Source of the DNA: Caryophanales bacterium
GTDB lineage: Bacteria > Bacillota > Bacilli > Exiguobacteriales > Exiguobacteriaceae
Direction of reading: 5' to 3'
Length of the DNA stretch: 24,109 bases
NCBI GenBank assembly: GCA_902362975.1
Contig: CABIYO010000037.1
Span: 1-24,109, forward strand
In this document: positions 1 to 7,354 of the stretch, one piece after another
Layout of the letters: each line of letters begins with the position of its first letter
How positions within the stretch are numbered: the first letter of the stretch is position 1
Program-made: the position numbers and the translations under genes
The notes under the pieces: generated by a model
Database searches by the model: none
Seen by the model: only the letters and a program-made list of their open reading frames with translations
What the model was told of the DNA's origin: nothing

Positions 1-129
1 GCCCTCATGGCGGTGAACCTACGAAAGTTCATCGCCAATGGCATCAGCGGAAGTGCAAAGAAGGGGTCCGACCACCGAAAATCGGTGACCGGACCCCTCT
101 TTTTATCAAAAATCTTTAAAACCGGCTAG
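1..129 (+). CDS. Possible 3' end of a transposase-like gene (partial)
   Basis: Frame 1 is open from the window edge to a TAG at 127-129. The last residues before the hairpin read ALMAVNLRKFIANGISG, which resembles the C-terminal tails of some DDE transposases (LMAxNLRK-like). The reading frame runs straight through the strong hairpin at 63-97 and stops only after it. That is odd for an ordinary gene but is seen where an insertion-sequence end carries its own terminator. The 42 visible codons are too few for a firm family assignment. It could equally be an unrelated gene end or a chance frame. Confidence 0.25.
   Translation, partial: ALMAVNLRKFIANGISGSAKKGSDHRKSVTGPLFLSKIFKTG
63..104 (+). terminator. 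Strong intrinsic terminator
   Basis: GGGGTCCG (63-70) pairs with CGGACCCC (90-97). An inner CACCG/CGGTG stem sits around an AAAAT loop, and a T-rich run follows at 98-104. It ends whatever transcript enters from the left and insulates the response regulator gene. Confidence 0.8.
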
Positions 130-213
130 TTATGTCCCAGCCTCTTTTTGATTTCTCACCTCACTTGAATAAAGACTGCTATATTATGGGGAGGAGAGTC
201 AGGAGGGAATACC

Positions 214-894
214 ATGCATATTCTAATCGTAGAAGACGACCGGACGATCGCCTCCGGTCTCCAATATTCACTCGAACAAGAACAATTTAGAACAACGTTA
301 TGCCAAAACGTGGCTGACGCGACGCTTATGATTGAACAACAGTTACATACAATTGAATTATGCCTCTTTGATTTGTCACTGCCAGATGGGAGTGGATATG
401 ACTTATGTCGGCTCGTGAAGCAACAACAAGACATCCCTGACATCTTTCTGACGGCATTCGATGATGAAGTGAATGTGGTGATGGGACTCGATATGGGAGC
501 GGACGACTACATCACGAAACCGTTCCGTGTCCGAGAACTCGTTTCACGAATTAACTCGGTACTTCGTCGATACAATAAAAACGTACGCTCGCCGCTGTTG
601 ACGATTGGTCCAGTTGAAATCAATACGCAAGATGCAAAAGTAAAAAAGAATGGGGACGAAATTTTGTTGACAGCGCTCGAGTATCGTTTGTTGCTCATCT
701 TTGGGAGGCATACAGGGCAAGTGTTGTCACGGGCCCAACTACTCGATCAGATTTGGGATGTGGGTGGGGAATTCGTGAACGATAATACGTTGACCGTTTA
801 TATTAAGCGACTCCGCGAGAAACTAGAGGATGATCCACAACACCCGATGCTTATTACGACGGTGCGTGGAATCGGATACAAGGTGGGGCGTTAA
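214..894 (+). CDS. OmpR/PhoB-family response regulator (orphan)
   Basis: A 226-residue DNA-binding response regulator, full length for the family. The receiver domain spans about residues 1-118, with the acidic pair D8-D9, phospho-acceptor D53 in LFDLSLPDGSG, T80 in LTAFDDE and the conserved lysine K102 in GADDYITKPF. A winged-helix output domain follows at about 128-224, ending TTVRGIGYKVGR. The start is fixed by AGGAGGG at about 202-208. In this family the gene is normally followed directly by a membrane histidine kinase, but here only a 41-codon open frame follows at 896-1021. The regulator is therefore either orphaned, phosphorylated by a distant kinase, or silent. Its target genes cannot be read from the window. 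Confidence 0.92.
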   Translation: MHILIVEDDRTIASGLQYSLEQEQFRTTLCQNVADATLMIEQQLHTIELCLFDLSLPDGSGYDLCRLVKQQQDIPDIFLTAFDDEVNVVMGLDMGADDYITKPFRVRELVSRINSVLRRYNKNVRSPLLTIGPVEINTQDAKVKKNGDEILLTALEYRLLLIFGRHTGQVLSRAQLLDQIWDVGGEFVNDNTLTVYIKRLREKLEDDPQHPMLITTVRGIGYKVGR

Positions 895-895
895 T

Positions 896-1021
896 ATGTG
901 GCGAAACCAATTGAACATAGCTGTCGTCGCGATGTTGGCTTATGCGGTCCAACATCATACTCGGAAAGTCAGGACACTAAAAGGTCTCAAAGCGATTGGA
1001 GAGATGAAGTCGTCAGATTGA
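896..1021 (+). pseudogene. Short ORF, possible remnant of the partner histidine kinase
   Basis: An ATG one base after the response regulator stop opens a 41-codon frame starting MWRNQLNIAVVAMLAYAV. A charged N-terminus followed by a hydrophobic stretch is how many sensor kinases begin, and this is exactly where the kinase gene would be. After about residue 18 the sequence turns basic (HHTRKVRTLKG) and stops at 1021. No HisKA or HATPase motif (N, G1 or G2 box) appears in any frame before the next gene. I infer a kinase gene reduced to its 5' end by deletion. It could also be a genuine small protein coupled to the regulator. Confidence 0.35.
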
Positions 1022-1044
1022 GCGCATAGGTTAGGAGGAGCAAG

Positions 1045-1215
1045 ATGGATTCACCAGAATGGAAAGACTGTATCATTTGTTTTGGATTGATTGCGGGGAC
1101 GACACTCGGTGTAATCCTCTCGTTCTTCTTCCATATTCAATTGACATATGGAATTGCGAGCGGGGCGATGATTGGCTACATTGGAGGGCTTGCCGTAACG
1201 ATTTGGAAACAATGA
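1045..1215 (+). CDS. Small two-helix membrane protein, 56 aa
   Basis: An ATG nine bases after TTAGGAGGAG (1031-1040) opens a 56-codon frame ending at TGA 1213-1215. The product starts MDSPEWKDCIICFGLIAG and has two hydrophobic segments, about residues 9-30 and 34-53. The second is glycine- and alanine-rich (GIASGAMIGYIGG), a packing pattern common in small membrane helices. A clean terminator follows at 1233-1258, so this is probably the last gene of the response regulator transcript. I do not recognise a family. The good ribosome binding site, coherent topology and downstream terminator make it likely to be real. Confidence 0.6.
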   Translation: MDSPEWKDCIICFGLIAGTTLGVILSFFFHIQLTYGIASGAMIGYIGGLAVTIWKQ

Positions 1216-1232
1216 TGAATCAGGATAACATT

Positions 1233-1258
1233 CCTCGTCTCGATGACGAGGTTTTTTT
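1233..1258 (+). terminator. Intrinsic terminator
   Basis: CCTCGTC (1233-1239), loop TCGAT and GACGAGG (1245-1251) are followed by seven T residues. It closes the transcript carrying the response regulator and the small membrane protein. Confidence 0.85.
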
Positions 1259-1330
1259 GATAGATTGTGACGGATGATATGAGATTGGGATCTATAGGTA
1301 TAGAGGGGTTATTACGAAAGGGGTGATTGG

Positions 1331-1705
1331 ATGGATGACCAGGTCATCATCGATTGGTACTGGGAACGATCGGAGTATGCGATTGTCGCGACGAAGAAGA
1401 AATACGGAAGCTATTGTCATCGTGTTTCTTATACTATTCTACAGAATCGCGAAGATACAGAGGAGTGTTTGAACGATTTATATATGAAAGTATGGGAGTC
1501 AATCCCGCCAACACGTCCGCTTCGACTCGGAGCGTATTTGACGAAAATCGTGCGAAATCTCGCATTGCAACGCTATTTCTATTTACACTCGATTCAAGAA
1601 ATCGCAACGACACACGAGCTCGGGGAGAACCGTGTTAAAATGACCTTGAAGCGCACGCGGGATGCGTTACAGCGAGCGCTTGAAGCAGAAGGAGTTCGCG
1701 TATGA
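1331..1705 (+). pseudogene. ECF sigma factor with an internal in-frame deletion
   Basis: The 124-residue product has a normal sigma-2 region: EDTEECLNDLYMKVW at about 41-55 and LGAYLTKIVRNLALQRY at 66-82. It also has a normal second half of sigma-4, SIQEIATTHELGENRVKMTLKRTRDAL at about 87-113, which includes the DNA-recognition helix. From my knowledge of this Bacillales subfamily, residues roughly matching RYRY...(about 65 residues)...RYWYL should lie between them. Here QRY is joined directly to FYL at about 1571-1580. The sigma-2/sigma-4 linker and the first sigma-4 helices are missing, and the protein is far below the usual 170-190 residues. It is probably non-functional, or at most able to bind core polymerase. 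The start follows AAAGGGGTGATTGG, and the 3' end overlaps the next gene by four bases. Confidence 0.8.
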
Positions 1706-2444
1706 AAAGTGAGCAGTTCCTTCGACTACTTGGGGAAGTCGATGACCGGTATATAGAGGAATCGATGATGATAGAGCGAAAACCTTATCAACGACTGAAA
1801 TGGGGAGCAGGACTTCTCATCGCTGTCGCTGCGGGAATCATGCTCTTCATATCGAATATCTGGAACGACCGCATCCCGCTATCTACGGATTCCACTGCGA
1901 GTTCCGTACAGATTGTCGACCAAACAAAAGTGACATCAGATATTTCCGAGGAAAATATGATGGAGATGACAGAGGATGAACTATTCTCAAAATGGGATCC
2001 GGTCGTGGTCAGAGGAACGGTCACGGATATTCGGCATATCGAGATTGACTTCAACGGAGAGACCGAATATCAGTCTCTTATCAAGATACACGTATCCAAT
2101 GTGTATCGTGGGGATGTGCAAGTCGGGCAAGATTTGATTGTTCGTGCTGATGCGATTGGGGAAACTGAACAGGCAGAACATACGAGTGGTATCTCGCACG
2201 CACAGAAAGGCATGGAAGGGATTATCATGCCGATTCCTATGATGACGAGTTTGTCTGGGAACAAAATGAAGCGACGCTTCGATTGAAAGACATTGCCAAT
2301 TACACTTTTCCGGATGGGGAGCGTTATCTGTTTTTAGATACTCCGAACGGACTCTTGTTCGAGCGGGATGCTTACCCGTCCTTACAAGGTGTGGACTCAC
2401 TCGATGAAGTAGAGCACTGGATGATGACTCGATTTTCAGAATAA
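1702..2444 (+). pseudogene. Membrane-anchored partner of the ECF sigma factor, frameshifted
   Basis: The gene starts at an ATGA overlap with the sigma factor, the usual layout of a sigma and its anti-sigma or co-regulated partner. The product has a cytoplasmic N-terminus (MKSEQFLRLLGEVDDRYI), one membrane helix at about 34-51 (AGLLIAVAAGIMLFI) and an extracytoplasmic domain (VVRGTVTDIRHI, LIKIHVSNVYRGDVQVG). The frame ends early at 2286. Homologous-looking sequence continues in another frame from about 2238 (YDDEFVWEQNEATLRLKD) to TAA at 2442-2444, ending DEVEHWMMTRFSE. One missing base near 2230-2240 would join the two parts into a protein of about 247 residues. A sequencing error cannot be excluded, but the damaged neighbour argues for real decay. 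Confidence 0.75.
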
Positions 2445-2477
2445 CGGAGAACGCAAATCGATAAGGGGGAAATGGAT

Positions 2478-3128
2478 ATGGAACGAAAGATTACCGTAAA
2501 AGGGACAGGGAATGTCTCATCGCGACCGGATTTGATTGTGATTCACATGGACCTCGTCTCGAAAGCGCCACGATACGAAGATACGATGACCGAGGCGGCA
2601 AGTGCGGTGTCCCATCTTCAAAAAGCCATCACGCGTGCTGGTTTTGACAAGACGGACCTCAAAATGAGTGACTTTTCGATTGATACGGAATATGAGAGCT
2701 ATCGTGATCGAGATGAGAATTATCGGTCGCGGTTTGTCGGATATGTCTGTAAACAGAAGACGAAGCTCGAATTTGCGCTCGACACGTCTAAACTATCGGA
2801 CGTCATCGAACAAATCAGTCAATCTCGGGCAAATCCGAAACTCTCCATTCGCTTCACGATGAAAGACCCGAATGCGATCGAGGATCAGCTATTGGTGAGT
2901 GCCGCCGAGAATGCGAAGAAACGAGCAGAGCTTCTTGCGAAAGGAGCAGGTGCTGAACTAGGGGACTTGCTTCAAATTGACTACACGTGGGGGGAGATTC
3001 ACCTGTTTTCGCCTACAAACGTCCTCTATAGCCAGGACGTCGTCTATTCGGAATCACGGATGCCCGAACTTGAACCGGATGACATTGATGTCAGTGATTC
3101 GGCGACATTCGTCTGGAGCTTGAAATGA
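2478..3128 (+). CDS. SIMPL-domain (DUF541) protein
   Basis: A 216-residue protein starting MERKITVKGTGNVSSRPDLI, the characteristic opening of SIMPL/YggE-type proteins (KGTGxVSxxPD). It continues through AVSHLQKAITRAGF, FVGYVCKQKTKLEF, AAENAKKRAELLAKGAGAELG and a C-terminal strand, as in the family. There is no signal peptide, so a cytoplasmic location is likely, unlike the periplasmic versions in Gram-negative bacteria. I place the start at 2478 because AAGGGGGA (2463-2470) is seven bases upstream of it. The ATG at 2472 would leave almost no spacing. The function of the family is poorly defined (oxidative stress and oligomeric ring-forming proteins have been reported). It overlaps the next gene by four bases. 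Confidence 0.85.
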   Translation: MERKITVKGTGNVSSRPDLIVIHMDLVSKAPRYEDTMTEAASAVSHLQKAITRAGFDKTDLKMSDFSIDTEYESYRDRDENYRSRFVGYVCKQKTKLEFALDTSKLSDVIEQISQSRANPKLSIRFTMKDPNAIEDQLLVSAAENAKKRAELLAKGAGAELGDLLQIDYTWGEIHLFSPTNVLYSQDVVYSESRMPELEPDDIDVSDSATFVWSLK

Positions 3129-3565
3129 GGCGACTGATTTTCTTGATTCTCCTTTCACTCTCGATTGCGCTGCCCGTATCTGCCCTTTCCTTTGCCTATA
3201 CGTTTGTCGTGTTCGACCGAAACGCATATGAAGTGCTCGACGCAACAATCGAAGAGGATGCACTCGGTGACGTGATCGGTGAAGTGGAGACAGTGGTCAA
3301 TGATGAGACGGGACGTTACTACGGGAATGCTTCGAACGGATATCCGATTGGGACGACGTACCGTGAAGTCGACGGGGAGTCTGTGGAAGACGTCATTGCG
3401 GTCGAGAACGGTTCGGAGTGGAAGCGAGCGGAGTATCGATTCGAAGCACCCTATCATACGCGCGACTTTGTCACGTTCTTCGGATATATCTTGCTCGTAC
3501 TCGGCATTGTTGTGGTGAGTTGGACGCTCTTTAAGCGAAGTTCGCTGTACAAAAAAGAAGCATGA
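3125..3565 (+). CDS. Membrane protein with N-terminal signal/anchor and C-terminal helix
   Basis: The product has 146 residues. It begins with a basic start and hydrophobic segment (MRRLIFLILLSLSIALPVSALSFAY, about 1-27). An acidic outer domain with many E and D residues and the stretch YYGNASNGYPIGTTYREVDGE follows. A second membrane helix lies at about 117-137 (FFGYILLVLGIVVVSWTLF), and the tail KRSSLYKKEA is basic. Both ends would be cytoplasmic, with about 90 residues outside. It starts inside the SIMPL gene stop (ATGA), so the two are translationally coupled and may act together. I do not recognise a family. Confidence 0.75.
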   Translation: MRRLIFLILLSLSIALPVSALSFAYTFVVFDRNAYEVLDATIEEDALGDVIGEVETVVNDETGRYYGNASNGYPIGTTYREVDGESVEDVIAVENGSEWKRAEYRFEAPYHTRDFVTFFGYILLVLGIVVVSWTLFKRSSLYKKEA

Positions 3566-3621
3566 ACGAACGGAGAAATGGGAACGGGAATAAAGAAAGG
3601 TTCGGCAAAGGGGGATTCATG

Positions 3622-4089
3622 ATGAACATCTTGATTATTTTTGACTCACTATATGGTCATACTGAAAAGATTGCCCATGCGATGCAGGAAGAACTGTCGA
3701 AAGACCATGAGGCACGTATGGAACATGTGTTGAATATTGGATTAGGCGACTTGGCGCATGTCGACCTGGTCATCATCGGCTCACCGACACATGGGGGATG
3801 CGAAACGGAAGACATCAAAGTATTTTTGGACGGAATTTCGGACAATGCGTTACGAGGGAAACGGACGGCTGCCTTTGACACAAGTATCGTCAAAGAGAAA
3901 CAGAATCCGATACTTGGTAAAATCATCGATTGGTTCGGTCATGCCGTCAATCGGATCGAAGGGGAAATGATTGAAAAAGGGGCGACGGATGTCCAGAAAG
4001 AGTCGTTCCTCGTCGATGGGACGACGGAGAGGTTGAAGGAAGGCGAACTCGAACGTGCGAAAGCATGGGCGCGTGAGTTGGTCGGATAA
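3622..4089 (+). CDS. Flavodoxin
   Basis: A 155-residue flavodoxin fold protein. MNILIIFDSLYGHTEKIAHAM holds the FMN phosphate-binding loop (S/T-x-x-G-x-T type, DSLYGHT), and LVIIGSPTHGG matches the second flavin-contacting loop. These small FMN proteins carry one or two electrons between redox enzymes in the cytoplasm. I choose the ATG at 3622 because AAAGGGGGA (3608-3615) lies six bases upstream. An in-frame ATG at 3562 overlaps the preceding stop but has no good site and would add a low-complexity N/G/R-rich leader. It is the last clear member of the 2478-4089 gene run. The electron partner is not visible. Confidence 0.88.
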   Translation: MNILIIFDSLYGHTEKIAHAMQEELSKDHEARMEHVLNIGLGDLAHVDLVIIGSPTHGGCETEDIKVFLDGISDNALRGKRTAAFDTSIVKEKQNPILGKIIDWFGHAVNRIEGEMIEKGATDVQKESFLVDGTTERLKEGELERAKAWARELVG

Positions 4090-4228
4090 TACACGTAACG
4101 GGATTCAAAACGAATTCATGGCGATGTTCTATCCGGAAAACGCGGATTGGCGAGAGGCTGTTTTACGAGAAGGTGCGAAAGCCGTTGAAGGTTATTTAAG
4201 AGGTGAAGCGCTCTGGCGCGACACATAA
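4073..4228 (+). CDS. Possible 51-aa protein overlapping the flavodoxin end
   Basis: A GTG at 4073 inside the flavodoxin gene opens a 51-codon frame to TAA at 4226-4228. It contains IQNEFMAMFYPENADWREAV and then LREGAKAVEGYLRGEALW. The composition (amphipathic, W/Y/F present, balanced charge) looks like real protein, and the alternative is an unexplained gap. There is no separate strong ribosome binding site, so translation would have to be coupled to flavodoxin. It might also be the surviving 3' end of a larger lost gene. No family is recognised. Confidence 0.4.
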   Translation: MSWSDNTRNGIQNEFMAMFYPENADWREAVLREGAKAVEGYLRGEALWRDT

Positions 4229-4306
4229 GAGGGTTTCTCGAAGTCGGAATAGGGAATAATGAGGTTGTGAGTGTTTTCGCTTAATAATGATTATGGAGGT
4301 TGGATG

Positions 4307-5107
4307 ATGGGATACATTACAGCACATGATGGTACAAATCTATACGTAGAGGATGTCGGGTCTGGGGAACCGATCGTCTTCTTGCACGGTTGGCCAGCAA
4401 ACAACAATATGTTCGAGTATCAGAAGAATGCGCTCGTCGAAGCGGGATATCGCTACATCGGCATTGACTTCAGAGGATACGGGAAATCTGATGCCCCGGC
4501 AACGGGTTATGACTATGAGACGATGGCGTCTGATGTGCATATGGTCGTTTACGGACTTGGCTTAAAAAACTTCACGCTCGTCGGTTTTTCAATGGGTGGG
4601 GCGATTGCAGTTCGTTACGCAGCCGACTATAAAGAGGATGGACTCAACAAATTGGTCTTGGTCGGAGCCGCGGCACCAATCTTCACACAACGTTCAGACT
4701 ATCCATACGGAATGACAACGGACGAAGTCGACGCGTTGATTGACGATACACGGGCCGACCGACCGAAGATGATCGAAGGGTTTGGAGAAATCTTCTTCGA
4801 AAAAGACCATTCGAAACCGATGCAAAACTGGTTCCACCATCTCGCACTCGTCGCGTCGAGCCGTGGGACGATTGCCTCGGCACAGGCGTTACGTGACGAA
4901 GATTTGCGAGATGCCCTGCCGAAGATTGACGTCGAGACGTTAATCATTCACGGAGTGCACGACAAAATCTGTCCTTTTGAGTTTGCCGAACAGATGGAGC
5001 AAGGCATCTCGAACGCGCGCATCGAGCGCTTTGAGGAGAGTGGACACGGTACGGTGCTGGATGAACGAGAGAAATTTAACGATACGTTATTGCAATTTGT
5101 TCAATAA
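4307..5107 (+). CDS. Alpha/beta hydrolase (chloroperoxidase/esterase-like)
   Basis: The 266-residue product has the full catalytic set of the family. The oxyanion-hole motif FLHGWPANNN lies at about 25-34, and the nucleophile elbow GFSMGG has S95. The acid residue is in LIIHGVHDKICP and the catalytic histidine in EESGHGTVLDE near the C-terminus. FRGYGKSDAP at about 55-64 is typical of non-haem chloroperoxidase-like and aryl esterase members. GGAGG (4295-4299) sits seven bases before the ATG at 4307 (four before the ATG at 4304). It is a single-gene unit closed by the terminator at 5113. The substrate cannot be told from sequence. Confidence 0.88.
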   Translation: MGYITAHDGTNLYVEDVGSGEPIVFLHGWPANNNMFEYQKNALVEAGYRYIGIDFRGYGKSDAPATGYDYETMASDVHMVVYGLGLKNFTLVGFSMGGAIAVRYAADYKEDGLNKLVLVGAAAPIFTQRSDYPYGMTTDEVDALIDDTRADRPKMIEGFGEIFFEKDHSKPMQNWFHHLALVASSRGTIASAQALRDEDLRDALPKIDVETLIIHGVHDKICPFEFAEQMEQGISNARIERFEESGHGTVLDEREKFNDTLLQFVQ

Positions 5108-5112
5108 TCGAT

Positions 5113-5135
5113 GGCCTCCGAATCGGGGGCCTTTT
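5113..5135 (+). terminator. Intrinsic terminator
   Basis: GGCCTCCGA pairs with TCGGGGGCC (with a G-T pair) around a very short loop, followed by TTTT. It closes the hydrolase gene. Confidence 0.75.
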
Positions 5136-5320
5136 GTATGTCGATATGGATAAGAACCAACGAAAACGGGTATAAATCAATTGAAGTTCCCTACCATTTT
5201 TTGAATGACTGAAACATCGCTGTGACTAGAATCACGATATTTTTTTGTGTTGTTTTGAAGAAAGGGGGATGAAACCAGATTCGAATATGGATTTAGTTCA
5301 ACCTGTCCTACCATTCATGG

Positions 5321-5326
5321 TATAAT
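5321..5326 (+). promoter_or_regulatory. Candidate -10 element for the CBS protein gene
   Basis: A perfect TATAAT lies 36 bases upstream of the CBS gene start. The best -35 at this distance (TTCAAC, 5297-5302, spacer 18) is poor. The 5136-5361 gap otherwise holds only a weak hairpin near 5217-5238 followed by a T run. Confidence 0.45.
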
Positions 5327-5361
5327 AGCGGGGTGGATTAACAGATTGAGGAGAGATTTAA

Positions 5362-5790
5362 ATGAATATCGCTTTCTTTTTATATCCGAAAGAAGACGTC
5401 AAATATTTGGACCCCGAATCAACGGTACGACAAGCACTTGAAAAGATGAAGCATCATCGATTCACGTCTGTCCCACTCGTTTCGGAGAACGGATTTTACG
5501 CCGGGACGATGACAGAGGGGGATTTACTCTGGGCACTCGCAGAACAGCTTCGCGGGGAAGAAGACTATGAAAAAGTGCTCCAGACACGTCTAAAAGACAT
5601 CAAGCAACGCGTTCGCTATAAGCCGGTTTCGATTACGGCACAAATTGAAGAACTCGTCGATGCGATCACGGACCAAAACTTCGTGCCGGTCGTCGATGAT
5701 GGGAAGTATTTCATCGGCATCATCCGACGCCGTGACATCATCGAGTACTACTCAACGAAGTTAAAACAGCTTGAGAATAAAGTTCAATAA
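5362..5790 (+). CDS. Two-CBS-domain protein
   Basis: A 142-residue protein made almost entirely of a Bateman pair. CBS 1 is at about 8-62 (DPESTVRQALEKMKHHRFTS, then VPLVSENGFYAGTMTEGDLL). CBS 2 is at about 78-134 (VSITAQIEELVDAITDQNF, then VPVVDDGKYFIGIIRRRDII). Such proteins bind adenine nucleotides or cyclic-di-AMP and regulate partner proteins. In Firmicutes, stand-alone members such as CbpB/DarB act in (p)ppGpp and c-di-AMP signalling. Which of these applies here cannot be decided from sequence alone. The start follows GAGGAGAG at about 5349-5356. It is transcribed alone between two terminators. Confidence 0.85.
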   Translation: MNIAFFLYPKEDVKYLDPESTVRQALEKMKHHRFTSVPLVSENGFYAGTMTEGDLLWALAEQLRGEEDYEKVLQTRLKDIKQRVRYKPVSITAQIEELVDAITDQNFVPVVDDGKYFIGIIRRRDIIEYYSTKLKQLENKVQ

Positions 5791-5830
5791 TAGAACCGTC
5801 CGAATCATGATGGATTCGGACGGTTCTATT
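5789..5830. terminator. 18-bp perfect hairpin at the CBS gene stop
   Basis: AATAGAACCGTCCGAATC (5789-5806) is exactly complementary to 5813-5830, with a six-base loop. The stem begins in the stop codon. There is no long T run on either side, so it may act as an RNA-stabilising 3' structure as well as a terminator. Confidence 0.65.
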
Positions 5831-5873
5831 ATGCATACGACAAAAAAAGTTAGACTTTTGAAACGTTACTCGC

Positions 5874-5912
5874 AAAGACAGTGACTCTTTAGATTTAAGA
5901 ATCACTGTCTTT
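5874..5912 (-). terminator. Terminator hairpin downstream of xylE
   Basis: AAAGACAGTGA (5874-5884) pairs with TCACTGTCTTT (5902-5912). After one mismatch the stem continues with TCTT/AAGA. It lies just beyond the xylE stop and ends in CTTT on the minus strand. Confidence 0.65.
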
Positions 5913-5917
5913 TGTCG

Positions 5918-7333
5918 TTAAGAAGCTGTCACATCTTTTGTAACGGTTGATTTTTTACTCCATAATGTTTCCATCTCTTCGAGCGTTTTGCCTTTCGTCT
6001 CCGGTACGAGCTTCCAGACGAACAAGGCGGACAATACGCTCATCACCCCGTAAAATCCGTATGTCATCGTGCCACTAAATTCCATCATCATCGGATAGGT
6101 CGATGAAATGAAGTAGTTGGCTGTCCATTGAGCGGCGACGGCAATCGCGACCGCTTGCCCTCGGATTTTATTTGGGAAAATTTCCGAGATGAGTACCCAA
6201 CAAATCGGTCCCCATGACATCATGAATGAGGCTGTGTAGATGATGATGAAGATGAGTGTACCAATCCCGATTGCATTCGTGTAGGCCATCGAAGCGACAC
6301 CGAACATCCCGATCGCCATGCCGATCGAACCGATGATGAGCAATGGTTTTCGGCCGACTTTATCGACAAACAAGATGGCGACGATGGTGAAGACGACGTT
6401 GACGAGCCCCATGACGACGGTTTGCATCATGGAAGCGTCTTTAGCGGCACCCATACTTTCAAAGATTCGTGGGGCATAGTACAATGCGACGTTGATTCCG
6501 ACAAATTGTTGGAACACCGATAAGAGAATTCCGATGGTGATGACCAGTTTTCCGTAAGTGAACAGCTTGGCTGAAGAATGACTGACAGACGATTTGATGT
6601 CTTGCATGATCGCTTCGGCGCGTTCTTTGCCATTGATTCGACTGAGGATGTGGAGAGCCTTTTCTTCCTCGCCTTGGAGCGCCAAATACCGTGGTGTTTC
6701 CGGAACAATCAGTAAGAGCGAACCGAAAAGGAGGGCCGGAATGGCTTCAGAGGCAAACATATACCGCCAACCGATGTCATCGATCCAGGCGACCGTTTGT
6801 CCACTTGTGATCGACCAGTTGACGAAGTAGACGACGAGCATCCCGAGGATGATGGCGAATTGGTTTAGCGACACGAGCCGCCCTCGAATCGCAGCTGGCG
6901 CGACCTCACTGATATACATCGGCGTGATGGCCGAGGCAAGTCCGACGCCGATCCCGCCGATGATGCGATACAAGTTGAACGTAAGTAGAAGGGCAATCGT
7001 CGGTTCGCCTTTCGTAAAGAAGAGGACTTCGGGATAAGCCGAACCCAATGCAGACAATAAGAAAAGAACGGCCGCGAAAATCAATGATTTTTTACGACCA
7101 AATCGGCTTGCGAATATACCGGAGATGATTCCTCCGATGATACAGCCGATCAATGCCGAGGAAGTGGTCGCCCCGTGTACGAGCGAACTTAAGTTCAGCC
7201 CGTCAATAAAATACTTCTCCAATGATTTCTCTGCGCCTGAGATGACAGCAGTATCATAACCGAACAACAGGCCACCTAATGTCGCGACGAGTGTGATGGT
7301 CATGAGGTATAGCGTGTTCTGATTTTGTTTCAT
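5918..7333 (-). CDS. xylE: D-xylose:proton symporter (MFS sugar porter)
   Basis: A 471-residue twelve-helix sugar porter close to E. coli XylE. TLVATLGGLLFGYDTAVISG is shared almost exactly and keeps the proton-coupling aspartate at position 27. Family signatures RFGRK, IYRIIGGIGVGLAS-like, PETPRYL, QQFVGINVALYYAP, VGRKP and VPETKGKTLEE are all present. Sugar-contact positions known in XylE (Q in LNQFAI, QQ in FQQFVG, W in MSWGPICW, Q in AAQWTANYF) are kept. The ATG at 7333 follows AAGGAGGGCAAAACGTG on the minus strand. Upstream in-frame codons run through the xylO region and are not coding. Its own promoter carries xylO and cre boxes, so it should be xylose-induced and glucose-repressed. Confidence 0.93.
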   Translation of the reverse strand: MKQNQNTLYLMTITLVATLGGLLFGYDTAVISGAEKSLEKYFIDGLNLSSLVHGATTSSALIGCIIGGIISGIFASRFGRKKSLIFAAVLFLLSALGSAYPEVLFFTKGEPTIALLLTFNLYRIIGGIGVGLASAITPMYISEVAPAAIRGRLVSLNQFAIILGMLVVYFVNWSITSGQTVAWIDDIGWRYMFASEAIPALLFGSLLLIVPETPRYLALQGEEEKALHILSRINGKERAEAIMQDIKSSVSHSSAKLFTYGKLVITIGILLSVFQQFVGINVALYYAPRIFESMGAAKDASMMQTVVMGLVNVVFTIVAILFVDKVGRKPLLIIGSIGMAIGMFGVASMAYTNAIGIGTLIFIIIYTASFMMSWGPICWVLISEIFPNKIRGQAVAIAVAAQWTANYFISSTYPMMMEFSGTMTYGFYGVMSVLSALFVWKLVPETKGKTLEEMETLWSKKSTVTKDVTAS

Positions 7334-7354
7334 CACGTTTTGCCCTCCTTGGAA

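Noticed and set aside
5217..5247. Weak hairpin GTGA/TCAC followed by a T run, possible small-RNA terminator
   Set aside because: Only about seven pairs with a three-base bulge and no promoter upstream that I can see; too weak to call.
5269..5325. 18-codon frame after AAAGGGGG upstream of the CBS gene
   Set aside because: The ribosome binding site abuts the ATG with no spacing and the frame ends inside the candidate -10 element.
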